Shown here: piece after piece, positions 6,714 through 13,720 of the stretch
Layout: each line of letters starts with the position of its first letter
Numbering within the stretch: position 1 is the stretch's first letter
DNA from: Candidatus Eiseniibacteriota bacterium
GTDB lineage: Bacteria; Joyebacterota; Joyebacteria; Joyebacterales; Joyebacteraceae
DNA: 35,960 bases
Direction of reading: 5' to 3'
Assembly: GCA_030613615.1 (NCBI GenBank)
Contig: JAUWLR010000012.1
Coordinates: 1 to 35,960 of the forward strand
Made by a program: the position numbers and the translations under genes
The notes under the pieces: model-generated
What the model was told of the DNA's origin: nothing
Databases searched by the model: none
The model's input: only the letters and a program-made list of their open reading frames with translations

Positions 6714-7385
6714 ATGAGAACACGTAGACTGCTTGGAGTGCTCGCGCTGGCAGCGATGCTGGCAATTCCGTCTGTCGCGACCGCCTATTTCGGTAGCCTG
6801 TTGAGCACGGACGGAGGCATTCAGGGTACCGGGAACTGGATCGTGACGGGGCCGACGTTCTTCGAGTGGGTGGTTACCCAGAACACGGACGATTCCTGGC
6901 ACTACTCGTACGTGTTCGGACATCCTGCGGGTGCGACGAGCCACTTCATTCTTGAGGTGTCTGACAACTTCACTGAGAACGACATCTTCAATATGCAGGG
7001 CGACATCGGCAGCATGACCATCGGCGTTCACTCCGCGGGCGGTGGCTCGAATCCCGGTATGCCCGAGGACATGTACGGTATCAAGTTCGACGGTGCGTTC
7101 GGCGAGGTGATGACCTTCGAGTTCGACAGCTGGCGCGTCCCGGTCTGGCAGGACTTCTTCTCGAAGGACGGCTCCGCCGGCGGTTACGGAACCAACGCCG
7201 CGTGGAACACGGGCTTCACGTCGGCCGACGTGGACCCCTTGGACGCCGCTCAGGACGGCTCGATCGACTACCACATTCTGGCGCCCGACTCGCAGACGCC
7301 TCCCATCCCCGAGCCCACGACTCTGATGCTCCTGGGCAGCGGCCTCCTGGGATCGGTCGCGGTTCTCCGCAGACGCAGGAAGTAA
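6714..7385 (+). CDS. PEP-CTERM sorting-domain secreted protein
   Basis: 223 residues. Signal peptide about 1-24 (MRTRRLLGVLALAAMLAIPS, cleavage after ATA). The body is rich in Gly, Asp and aromatic residues and predicted to be mostly beta. The C-terminus is a textbook PEP-CTERM signal: P-E-P, then a hydrophobic helix TTLMLLGSGLLGSVAVL and the basic end R-R-R-R-K. In other bacteria exosortase (EpsH/XrtA family) cleaves such tails and the proteins go to the cell surface or matrix; no exosortase is in this window. The ATG at 6714 is preceded by GGAGGAG. The reading frame is open further upstream, but an earlier in-frame ATG (6699) lacks a ribosome binding site. The body has no recognised domain. 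Confidence 0.9.
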   Translation: MRTRRLLGVLALAAMLAIPSVATAYFGSLLSTDGGIQGTGNWIVTGPTFFEWVVTQNTDDSWHYSYVFGHPAGATSHFILEVSDNFTENDIFNMQGDIGSMTIGVHSAGGGSNPGMPEDMYGIKFDGAFGEVMTFEFDSWRVPVWQDFFSKDGSAGGYGTNAAWNTGFTSADVDPLDAAQDGSIDYHILAPDSQTPPIPEPTTLMLLGSGLLGSVAVLRRRRK

Positions 7386-7423
7386 GGAAACACAGGCACT
7401 ACCCGAGCACGTTTTCAACTACA

Positions 7424-7452
7424 CCGCCCGGCGACCCGTCGCCGGGCGGTTC
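7424..7452 (+). terminator. Rho-independent terminator-like hairpin after the PEP-CTERM gene
   Basis: Perfect 11-bp GC stem (7424-7434 with 7439-7449) around a CCCG loop, followed by only a weak T-tract. It lies 38 bp after the stop codon. Confidence 0.65.
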
Positions 7453-7482
7453 CATATCCCCCATCCTGGCTCCCAGAGCCTC

Positions 7483-7504
7483 TAACACCCGGAATTCCGT
7501 GTTA
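7483..7504. promoter_or_regulatory. Inverted repeat upstream of the first WSxIKxLYR-tail gene
   Basis: TAACAC and GTGTTA separated by 10 bp containing GGAATTCC. It ends about 25 bp before a TTGACA element (7529-7534) that is probably the -35 box of the next gene; no clean -10 box follows at 17 bp (ATAAGC). Possible operator, low certainty. Confidence 0.35.
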
Positions 7505-7611
7505 TCGTGAAATAGGCGTATTTTACTCTTGACAGTTTGCACAAAGCTTGATAAGCTGATAACTGGGTCTGGGAAAGCCCGACTGGCGGCTGCGTCCGAA
7601 GGAGGCCAGCA

Positions 7612-8241
7612 ATGACTGGCAACGGACGTCACCGCATCCTGACCAGGATCGCCACTCTGGCGGTCTGCACTCTCACGCTACTTACGCTCACGGCTGTGCC
7701 CACCGCCGCTCGGACTGTGTGGGGCACCAGCACCGTCGAGGTCGCGGACGCACCGGGACTCGAGGGCTACTGGCTCTACCGAGTGGACATCGAGTGGAAC
7801 ACAACCGGGCTGGGTGGCCACGGCATGAGTCACGTGTCGTTCTTCGTGAAACTCGGCGAGTGTGATTGCGCCTGCGACCAGGGCATAGTCACGCTTGACA
7901 GCGTCGCCGGCACGGGTGCGGGCGAGGGCGGCTGCGTGCTGGAGTTCCTGGGATTCTACGAGTGCACGGGCGCCCCCAGTTTCCCGACCCACGTTCCGAC
8001 GGTCAGGTACGAGCACATCGAGGACGGCTGTGACCCAGACAAGATCGGCTCCGCTACGCTCCACTTCTACTCGCGCTTCGCACCGGGCGACAACTGCGTA
8101 CACACTGGCAGCCTGGGCATCAAGGCGGGAACGATCGCGGAGATGGGCAAGATCACCGGCGTTCTCCCACTCTGCCAATGCGAGAGCTCCGGCGTATCTT
8201 CAGAGACTTCCTGGAGCGTGATAAAGTCTCTGTACAGGTGA
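7612..8241 (+). CDS. Secreted Cys-rich protein with C-terminal WSVIKSLYR tail
   Basis: 209 residues. Signal peptide about 1-33 (basic start, then LAVCTLTLLTLTAVPTA). The mature part has several cysteines (a CDCACD cluster and others) that could form disulfides, and no domain I recognise. The last residues, S-E-T-S-W-S-V-I-K-S-L-Y-R, match the ends of two other secreted proteins in this window (12020-12814 and 16721-17560) that are otherwise unlike it. No hydrophobic helix is near the C-terminus, so this is not PEP-CTERM. The ATG at 7612 has AAGGAGG at good spacing. It converges on the DAK2-DegV gene with only 10 bp between stops. Confidence 0.85.
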   Translation: MTGNGRHRILTRIATLAVCTLTLLTLTAVPTAARTVWGTSTVEVADAPGLEGYWLYRVDIEWNTTGLGGHGMSHVSFFVKLGECDCACDQGIVTLDSVAGTGAGEGGCVLEFLGFYECTGAPSFPTHVPTVRYEHIEDGCDPDKIGSATLHFYSRFAPGDNCVHTGSLGIKAGTIAEMGKITGVLPLCQCESSGVSSETSWSVIKSLYR

Positions 8242-8251
8242 TGCGGCAGAG

Positions 8252-10177
8252 TCAGGGGGCGGGCCTGCGTCGGAAGTAGCTGACGCCCCACGTCCCGGGA
8301 CCCACGTGCGTCCCCACGATACCTCCCAGTTCGAACATCCGAACGTCGTCGAACGCGAACTCCTCACGGAACGCATCGCCCACACGTTGCGCCATCTCGG
8401 GACGCTGCGCGTGGACGAGACCCAGAGTGCCTCCCTCGCCACCGGCGAGTTCGGGGCGTGCCAGCTCGACCATGGTCTCGAGCAGGGCCTTCTCTCCTCT
8501 GGCCCGGGACACGGGTGTGACCACACCGTCCTCGACGGTCAGGATCGGCTTGACCCCGATCAGCTTGCCCAGAAGCCCCTTCGCGCGCCCTATTCGGCCG
8601 CCCTTCACGAGAAAGTCCAGTGTTCCCACGGTGAAAAGGACACGCCCGCGGACGCTGAGATTGTGGACCAGAGCGGTCAGTTCCGCCAGGTCGGCTCCTT
8701 CCCGTGCCGCTTCCGCAGCCGCGATGACCGTCAGGCCGAGCGGGGCGGACACCAGACGCGAGTCGATGACGCGGACCTCCACGCCACGGACCTCCTCGCT
8801 CGCGACGGTTGCCGAGCGGACGGTGCCGCTCATCGCCGAGGAAATGTGGACCGAAAGCACGACCCTCGTCTCCCAGCTGAGTTCCTCGTAGACCTGGATG
8901 AAGTCGTGGGGCGTCGGCTGCGATGTGGTCGGGAGCTTCTCTGAGTGCTGAAGCCGCTCGTAGAACTCGTCGTTTGTGAGATCGATTCCAGATCTGAGAC
9001 TGGCGTCCTCGAAGTTGATGGTGAGCGGGACGACCGTGATGCCGAGGTCCAGAGCGACGTCCGGGGGAATGTCAGCCGTTGAGTCGGTGACGATCCGGAC
9101 CCTCCTGCGCCTGCGGTCGCGCACGGCGTCCCTCCGTCCGGCCTGAGACTGACCATCGGTGGCGTTCCCTGCGGCAGCCGCCCCGGCCTGGTCGCCTCCC
9201 GCGGCGGCAGCCCCGGCCCGGCCGCTCTCCTCGGCCCAACGTACGAACTCCCGGTGCTGCTCCCGCATGTCGTCAACCTTGCGTCGGCTCAGCGAACCAA
9301 GCTCTGAGGCCGCGTCGAACACGGCCTCGGGCCTGTTCGTGTGTATGTGTGCTCGGACGAGCCCGAGAGACCCGACGACGACCAGGGAGCCCCCCATGCC
9401 GGCCAGCTTCACCTTCAGCTCGCCGACGTCGGCGTCGGGACCCTCCAGCAGAAACTCTGTGCAGTAACGGTACTTGAGGTCACGCTGCTGAATCTGGGGC
9501 GGCGAGGGTGCCGTGGCCGGAAGCGAGTCAAGGATCGCCTCTACTTCCTCCCCCCGGATGAGGCGAAGCATTCCCTCAAGAAGATCCACGAACCCCTCCC
9601 CACCGGCGTCCACGACACCTGCCTCCTTCAACACGGGCAGAAGCTCCGGGGTCCTTGCAAGGCTCTCCTCCGCGGCCGCGTGCATGCGCTCGAGCAGCTT
9701 CGCGTAGTCCGTCTCGCCGGCAGCCACCAGCCGGGCGACCTCGTCCACGGGCTCCCTGACCACGGTCAGGACCGTGCCCTCGACGGGCTCTGCCATGGCC
9801 TCGTAGGCACCCCTGACCGAACTCCGCAGAGCCTCGACGAAGCCCTTGGGGTAGAGCCTGTCGGTGCCCTGAACCTCACTGGCGAAGCCACGGATGAACT
9901 GCGCCAGTATGATGCCCGCGTTGCCGCGCGCGCCAATGAGCACAGCGTGCGACAGGGCCGCCGAGACCTCGCCTAAGGACCTGTCCTCGAGGCCTCGGAT
10001 CGCGTCCGTCGCGGCCTTGAGCGTCAGAGTCAGATTGGTGCCGGTGTCACCGTCCGGAACGGGGAAGACGTTGATCTCGTTGAGGTGTATCCGCTTCGAG
10101 GCGACCCACTCCGCGCCGCTGCGGATGGCGCTGGCCAGGCAGGGTCCGTCGATGTAGTCGATGCGCTCTCGTGGCAT
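8252..10177 (-). CDS. Fused fatty-acid kinase: DAK2 (FakA-like) plus DegV (FakB-like)
   Basis: 641 residues joining two proteins that are usually separate. The N-terminal part (about 1-340) is a DhaL/DAK2 ATP-binding kinase domain with PVPDGDTGTNLTLTL and GARGNAGIILAQFIRGF, followed by the FakA-type middle and C-terminal domains. After an Ala/Gly/Arg-rich linker (about 325-360) comes a DegV lipid-binding domain starting VRIVTDSTADIP, with SAMSGT and TLDFLVKGGRIGRAK. In Firmicutes FakA phosphorylates a fatty acid held by FakB to give acyl-phosphate for phospholipid synthesis; one chain doing both would tether kinase and carrier. ATG 10177 has GGAG upstream. No acyl-transfer partner genes are nearby. 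Confidence 0.93.
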   Translation of the reverse strand: MPRERIDYIDGPCLASAIRSGAEWVASKRIHLNEINVFPVPDGDTGTNLTLTLKAATDAIRGLEDRSLGEVSAALSHAVLIGARGNAGIILAQFIRGFASEVQGTDRLYPKGFVEALRSSVRGAYEAMAEPVEGTVLTVVREPVDEVARLVAAGETDYAKLLERMHAAAEESLARTPELLPVLKEAGVVDAGGEGFVDLLEGMLRLIRGEEVEAILDSLPATAPSPPQIQQRDLKYRYCTEFLLEGPDADVGELKVKLAGMGGSLVVVGSLGLVRAHIHTNRPEAVFDAASELGSLSRRKVDDMREQHREFVRWAEESGRAGAAAAGGDQAGAAAAGNATDGQSQAGRRDAVRDRRRRRVRIVTDSTADIPPDVALDLGITVVPLTINFEDASLRSGIDLTNDEFYERLQHSEKLPTTSQPTPHDFIQVYEELSWETRVVLSVHISSAMSGTVRSATVASEEVRGVEVRVIDSRLVSAPLGLTVIAAAEAAREGADLAELTALVHNLSVRGRVLFTVGTLDFLVKGGRIGRAKGLLGKLIGVKPILTVEDGVVTPVSRARGEKALLETMVELARPELAGGEGGTLGLVHAQRPEMAQRVGDAFREEFAFDDVRMFELGGIVGTHVGPGTWGVSYFRRRPAP

Positions 10178-10222
10178 CTGTGTGGTCTCCGGTCGGTGAT
10201 TTCGGTGGTTGGGGCAGCACCC

Positions 10223-10251
10223 ATTCTACGACGCCGGGCCGGGCGCTTCAA
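10223..10251 (-). promoter_or_regulatory. Predicted promoter of the DAK2-DegV gene
   Basis: Minus strand: TTGAAG (10251-10246), 17-bp spacer, TAGAAT (10228-10223). Just upstream of the -35 lies one copy (10257-10270) of a 14-bp sequence that recurs at 10369-10382. Confidence 0.65.
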
Positions 10252-10344
10252 CGGCGCAGGGCAGACCACTTCGGCCCGCAGTGCTGTGGCGCGACGGCGT
10301 CGCTCCGCAGACCCGCGCCTGATCCCGCACGCGACCGGCACAAG

Positions 10345-10416
10345 AATGCCCGGCAGGCCTCGCGTCACCAGGGCAGACCACTCAGTCCGCCGGCGATGTG
10401 AGACCTGCCGGGCGTT
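10345..10416. terminator. Long inverted repeat between the histone and DAK2-DegV genes
   Basis: Perfect 10-bp arms at 10348-10357 and 10404-10413. Read on the plus strand the stem extends to about 22 bp by G-U pairs on both sides, with a ~28-nt loop. Read on the minus strand the arm is followed by ATTCTTG and could terminate the histone transcript. A smaller hairpin CAGGC-N5-GCCTG (10422-10436) lies nearer the histone stop. Terminator or small structured RNA; sequence alone does not decide. Confidence 0.45.
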
Positions 10417-10444
10417 GTTCTCAGGCTTTCGGCCTGTCTGCTAA

Positions 10445-10618
10445 CTAGAAATCCTGTGGCTGGATCGTCTTGCGCCCGTTCGCCTGGGCCCTCTTGGCGG
10501 CCTTCTTCACGGCGCTATTGACGCGTTCGTCGATGACGCCGAGAGCATCGCCGCTCAGGCGCATATTGAGCTCCTTCACCAGAGCCTGAACCTTCGACTT
10601 GACCACGAGGTCTGCCAT
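10445..10618 (-). CDS. Short bacterial histone-fold protein
   Basis: 57 residues beginning MADLVVKSKVQALVKEL and ending in ANGRKTIQPQDF. The layout matches bacterial singlet histones of the Bdellovibrio Bd0055 type: a short first helix (VVKSKVQALVKEL), a long amphipathic second helix (about 22-47, basic toward its end: VKKAAKRAQ), then the conserved loop N-G-R-K-T-I-Q-P-Q-D with a truncated third helix. The protein is strongly basic. Such proteins dimerise and bind DNA; whether this one bends, bridges or coats DNA cannot be said. ATG 10618 has GGGAGG at suitable spacing. It appears to be its own transcription unit, with a predicted promoter at 10726-10754. Confidence 0.85.
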   Translation of the reverse strand: MADLVVKSKVQALVKELNMRLSGDALGVIDERVNSAVKKAAKRAQANGRKTIQPQDF

Positions 10619-11015
10619 GGCTTACCTCCCAATTGCTGAGCCGTCGCTCAACTATGCCACCCAGGACCTTCGCCGGCCGTGCTCCTCCCGCTCCAGGCGC
10701 CGGCGCCTCGCTCAGGAGCATGGGCAGGATAGCCGAAGGGCCAAAATCGCGCAAGAGCGAATATCGGGGTTCTTGGAGAGTGTTCCCGGACGCCTGTGGG
10801 ATCGCGACCGTCTCACACGGGACCGAGTTGGGCACCCGCTGCTCGCGAGCGTTCACGGCTCCCTCAGATCCCGGACACGTGATGCGCTAACTCCGTCCCA
10901 CGCGTGCACTTATGCCCTGCCCCCGGCCTCGCAACACGCAGATGCCCGGTGCCGCTCTGATGCCCGGACACGCGAAATCGCAGCCGCCGGACGCCCGGGG
11001 AGCCGCTGCGCGCGA
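10619..11015. other. Intergenic region upstream of the histone gene
   Basis: About 400 bp without a supported gene. The only signal I see is the histone promoter at 10726-10754, which leaves a leader of about 100 nt. The rest, up to the DUF6498-like gene, has no structure I recognise. Confidence 0.5.
10726..10754 (-). promoter_or_regulatory. Predicted promoter of the histone gene
   Basis: Minus strand: TTGCGC (10754-10749), 17-bp spacer, TATCCT (10731-10726). The -35 box is weak (4 of 6), the -10 fair. Confidence 0.5.
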
Positions 11016-11696
11016 CTAGGAAATCTCACCGGAAGCGCCGCTGGAGCGCCCGAGGACGGCCTTCCACGGGAAGAAGTAGGCGGCCAGTACGGGGAGTATC
11101 GCGAGCCTGCTGAGACCGGCCATGTGGAGACCCGCGAACACGAAGATGAGCAGGTGCATGCGCACCACGTTGCCGTAGGGCGCCGCGAAGGAGTCCTTGC
11201 CTGAGGGCGCAGGAGAACCCGGGAAGATGTCGGACAGGCGTGACAGGAAGCTCGCCACGATCAGGGGCCAGAAAGAGGCGACTGACTTCGCGACCATGCC
11301 GAGGAAGTGGGGGAAGCCGTCACTCGACTCAACGAGTGGGAAGAAACCGTTCAGGAAGACGGCGTGCACGAAATGGAACATGCCGAAGTGGACGGTGAAG
11401 AACGCCAGGGTGCCGATGCCGCCGACCAACGCCACGGCTTTGTAGTTTCCGAGCACGCCTCGAACGCCGCGCACCACATTCGAGACGATGGTCGCATAGC
11501 CAACGGTGAGGCTCGAGATCCACAGCCCCCATATGACGTCCCGCGCCTCCCACCGGAAGATGGTGGCGCAGGCCACGGTCCCCGCGAATGCGAAGAGATC
11601 CAGGGCGAGGTCCCGGCTGCCGACGGTGGAGTTCCTCCGGAGCATGCCGATGGGACCTCGGCCGAGAGCGCGCAACAGCGACACGGCTTCAGACAT
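11016..11696 (-). CDS. DUF6498-like integral membrane protein
   Basis: 226 residues with about five or six hydrophobic segments spread over the chain. The central FFTVHFGMFHFVHAVFL and the late VRMHLLIFVFAGLHMAG, both carrying histidines inside membrane segments, resemble DUF6498 proteins as I remember them. Function is unknown. The His-rich helices could hold a metal or heme, which is speculation. ATG 11696 has GAGAGGG just upstream. The gene ends shortly before a non-coding stretch and has no obvious operon partner. Confidence 0.75.
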   Translation of the reverse strand: MSEAVSLLRALGRGPIGMLRRNSTVGSRDLALDLFAFAGTVACATIFRWEARDVIWGLWISSLTVGYATIVSNVVRGVRGVLGNYKAVALVGGIGTLAFFTVHFGMFHFVHAVFLNGFFPLVESSDGFPHFLGMVAKSVASFWPLIVASFLSRLSDIFPGSPAPSGKDSFAAPYGNVVRMHLLIFVFAGLHMAGLSRLAILPVLAAYFFPWKAVLGRSSGASGEIS

Positions 11697-12019
11697 CGTT
11701 CCCTCTCAGTGACAGCGTCTGTCCAGGGCACTTCACCGAGAGGCCCTGCAAGCCCGGTGCCTTTTCGACGCTGTGACTACCGCTCCCGGCCCTCGACAGC
11801 CTCCAGACGGGCGCTCCGCGCCTCACTTCGGCTCGCAGCTCCTTGACGGCCCGTATCAGCTCGGCGTGGCGGCTGCGGAGGCGGCCTCTTGATGCGGCGC
11901 ACGAGTCTGACACGCAGAGCGAGTTCAGGCTCGTTGCCACGGGGCCACGGCCACATTGACGAACGTCGTTCACCGTGGTATTCTGATGCTGTCAGTTGAC
12001 GTTTTCAGGAGGGACGACC
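11697..12019. other. Divergent intergenic region
   Basis: About 320 bp between the DUF6498-like gene (leftward) and a secreted-protein gene (rightward). Only the rightward promoter at 11956-11984 is clear; no leftward promoter stands out. Short open frames here lack support. Confidence 0.5.
11956..11984 (+). promoter_or_regulatory. Predicted sigma-70 promoter of the second tail-bearing gene
   Basis: TTGACG (11956-11961), 17-bp spacer, TATTCT (11979-11984). Expected start near 11991, about 30 nt before the ATG. Confidence 0.75.
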
Positions 12020-12814
12020 ATGTTCGGACAAACTGCAGCTCGCAGCCGCTGCGCGGCGTCCTCTGCCTCCTCAGGAACCGCGCTCGCCGCGGTGCTTGCC
12101 GGCGCCATCCTCGCAGTTGCTGCTCTCGCTTCACCCGCTTTGGCCGACGCTCTTCCGGGCGCGGCCGTACGCGCCGATCATGTCCGGGCCCCGGCTCTCA
12201 CAGCGCGCGACGCTTTCTACGCGCAGGCGTACTTCAATGGCTCGATAAACGCGTCGACCGCCTATGACTCCGAGGTAGCGGACGATGTCCCGTCCGCATT
12301 CGAGGGCGAGATGCTCGGCTCCGTGACGCTCTATGTAGCCGAGTGGATGGGAACGTCCTGGGTAGACCCCGGTGGGGTCGTGCTGAATCTCTACTTCAGC
12401 TCATGTCCGCCGCTGCTCGATCCCGACCTCACCTACTCCTATGACTGGGCGGATCTCGATCCGCAGTTCGTCTACAGCGGCGTCCCCGGCAACATGTTCA
12501 TCTACAGCGTGGAGCTCGCGTTGCCTGCGCAGCTCGAAATCCCCGCGGCGTTCTCGATCGGCGCAACCGTGCTCATGGACTGGGGCTACTCGCCGCCGTA
12601 CTGCGGCTTCGCCCTGGCCAACTACGGTACGCCAGCCGGCTGTGGGGAAGTGTACTGGGACAACCTGGAGAGCGGGGCGCCCCGTTGGACGGGGATGTCA
12701 GAGGTTGTCGGCTTCTCGGCCGACCTCGCATATGAGCTGCACGCACCACAAACGGGAGTCCCGGAGACGCCGCTGCCCGACACCTGGTCCTCCGTCAAGG
12801 CACTCTACCGCTGA
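12020..12814 (+). CDS. Secreted protein with C-terminal WSSVKALYR tail
   Basis: 264 residues. Long signal region (about 1-42, ending ASPALADA) with a hydrophobic core ALAAVLAGAILAVAALA. The mature part is acidic and aromatic, with three or four Cys and beta-rich character, resembling lectin/jelly-roll-like secreted proteins in composition only; no domain recognised. It ends P-D-T-W-S-S-V-K-A-L-Y-R, the same tail as the proteins at 7612-8241 and 16721-17560. The ATG at 12020 follows AGGAGGG; an in-frame ATG at 11996 would lie almost on the predicted transcription start and is rejected. Monocistronic, with its own promoter. Confidence 0.87.
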   Translation: MFGQTAARSRCAASSASSGTALAAVLAGAILAVAALASPALADALPGAAVRADHVRAPALTARDAFYAQAYFNGSINASTAYDSEVADDVPSAFEGEMLGSVTLYVAEWMGTSWVDPGGVVLNLYFSSCPPLLDPDLTYSYDWADLDPQFVYSGVPGNMFIYSVELALPAQLEIPAAFSIGATVLMDWGYSPPYCGFALANYGTPAGCGEVYWDNLESGAPRWTGMSEVVGFSADLAYELHAPQTGVPETPLPDTWSSVKALYR

Positions 12815-12997
12815 ACTCGTGACTCAGTCGGGGTTGACGTTCATGGATCGCGATCCGCTACAGCGGGTCCGAGCGTGATCTCACTCGACCGGTCGCGCCT
12901 TTGACCACCAGCATGCCAACCGCCATCACAAAGGCGATTCGTAGTGCGCCCCTCCACCGGCCGGTCGCAGCCACGCGCGCGGCCGGACCGCCAGGAG

Positions 12998-13426
12998 CTA
13001 GGCCTCTTCCTCGAGCACTACACCCTTCCCCTTGAGGAAAGCCCCGAACTGCTGGTCGACGGCCTCGATGTGCTTGAGGAAGAGATTGATGAGCATGGTA
13101 TTGATGGCCTCCGCGAGAGAAGCGGTGGCCCCTTCCTCCTTGAAGTCCTCACCGAGATTCGCGAGCGTGCGCGTGAACTTCACGTGCTCCTTGAGGTGCG
13201 TCTCGATCCCGGGGTAGCTGTTCGCTCTCATGTGCTTCTCTTCGGTCTTGAAGTGGAAGTCCATGTAGTCGACCAGGAAATCGAGAGTCCCCACGATCTC
13301 ACTCGGGCCGTGATGAGCGGCCACGGCCTCCGAGAACTCGGCGAGGTGCTTGAGCAGCATCTTGTGCTGCTCGTCGATCAGGGGGATGCTGACCGACAGG
13401 TTGTCATTCCACAGCGATTTGGCCAT
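12998..13426 (-). CDS. Bacteriohemerythrin
   Basis: 142 residues, typical of single-domain hemerythrins that bind O2 at a diiron site. All expected ligands are present: H21, H58 and E62 (in HFKTEEKHM), H77 and H81 (in THLKEHVKF), H119 and D124 (in KHIEAVDQQF). The YPGIE motif between the second and third helices also matches. I use ATG 13426 (AGGAG about 11 nt upstream); the frame is open further but the extra residues have no family match. It may deliver or scavenge O2, or sense it. It is transcribed alone from a promoter at 13475-13503. Confidence 0.95.
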   Translation of the reverse strand: MAKSLWNDNLSVSIPLIDEQHKMLLKHLAEFSEAVAAHHGPSEIVGTLDFLVDYMDFHFKTEEKHMRANSYPGIETHLKEHVKFTRTLANLGEDFKEEGATASLAEAINTMLINLFLKHIEAVDQQFGAFLKGKGVVLEEEA

Positions 13427-13474
13427 TCCTCGTCTGTCTCCTTTCCGAACAGGTTCGTCTGCGATCGATACGCA

Positions 13475-13503
13475 ATAGTATGGGCTTTGACGGCCGAATC
13501 CAA
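13475..13503 (-). promoter_or_regulatory. Predicted promoter of the hemerythrin gene
   Basis: Minus strand: TTGGAT (13503-13498), 17-bp spacer, TACTAT (13480-13475). Confidence 0.55.
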
Positions 13504-13610
13504 CCCCGGACTGGGGCGGTCGGCGGATGGCGATGGCCACGCCGGCGGGGCGCGGGCGGGGCCATCCCGATGGAAGGCGAGCAGCGTGCGGCCTCCGCCC
13601 GGACCCGTCC

Positions 13611-13640
13611 TTGACGGACCCGGGACGCTGCGACTACTAT
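13611..13640 (+). promoter_or_regulatory. Predicted promoter of the transglutaminase-like gene
   Basis: TTGACG (13611-13616), 18-bp spacer, TACTAT (13635-13640). The -35 box overlaps a 5-bp inverted repeat CCGTC-N3-GACGG (13605-13617) that could be an operator. Leader about 75 nt. Confidence 0.6.
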
Positions 13641-13720
13641 GACGGGCCATCGTCAATCCCCCACCAGCAGGAGCTGCCACGCGAGTAGGACCATCGTGGC
13701 GGGCTTCCAAGGAGAATCGT

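Noticed and set aside
12845-12856. Perfect 12-bp palindrome GGATCGCGATCC after the second tail-bearing gene
   Set aside because: It lies downstream of a gene with no promoter next to it and no T-run after it; a palindrome of this kind is expected by chance at this GC content.
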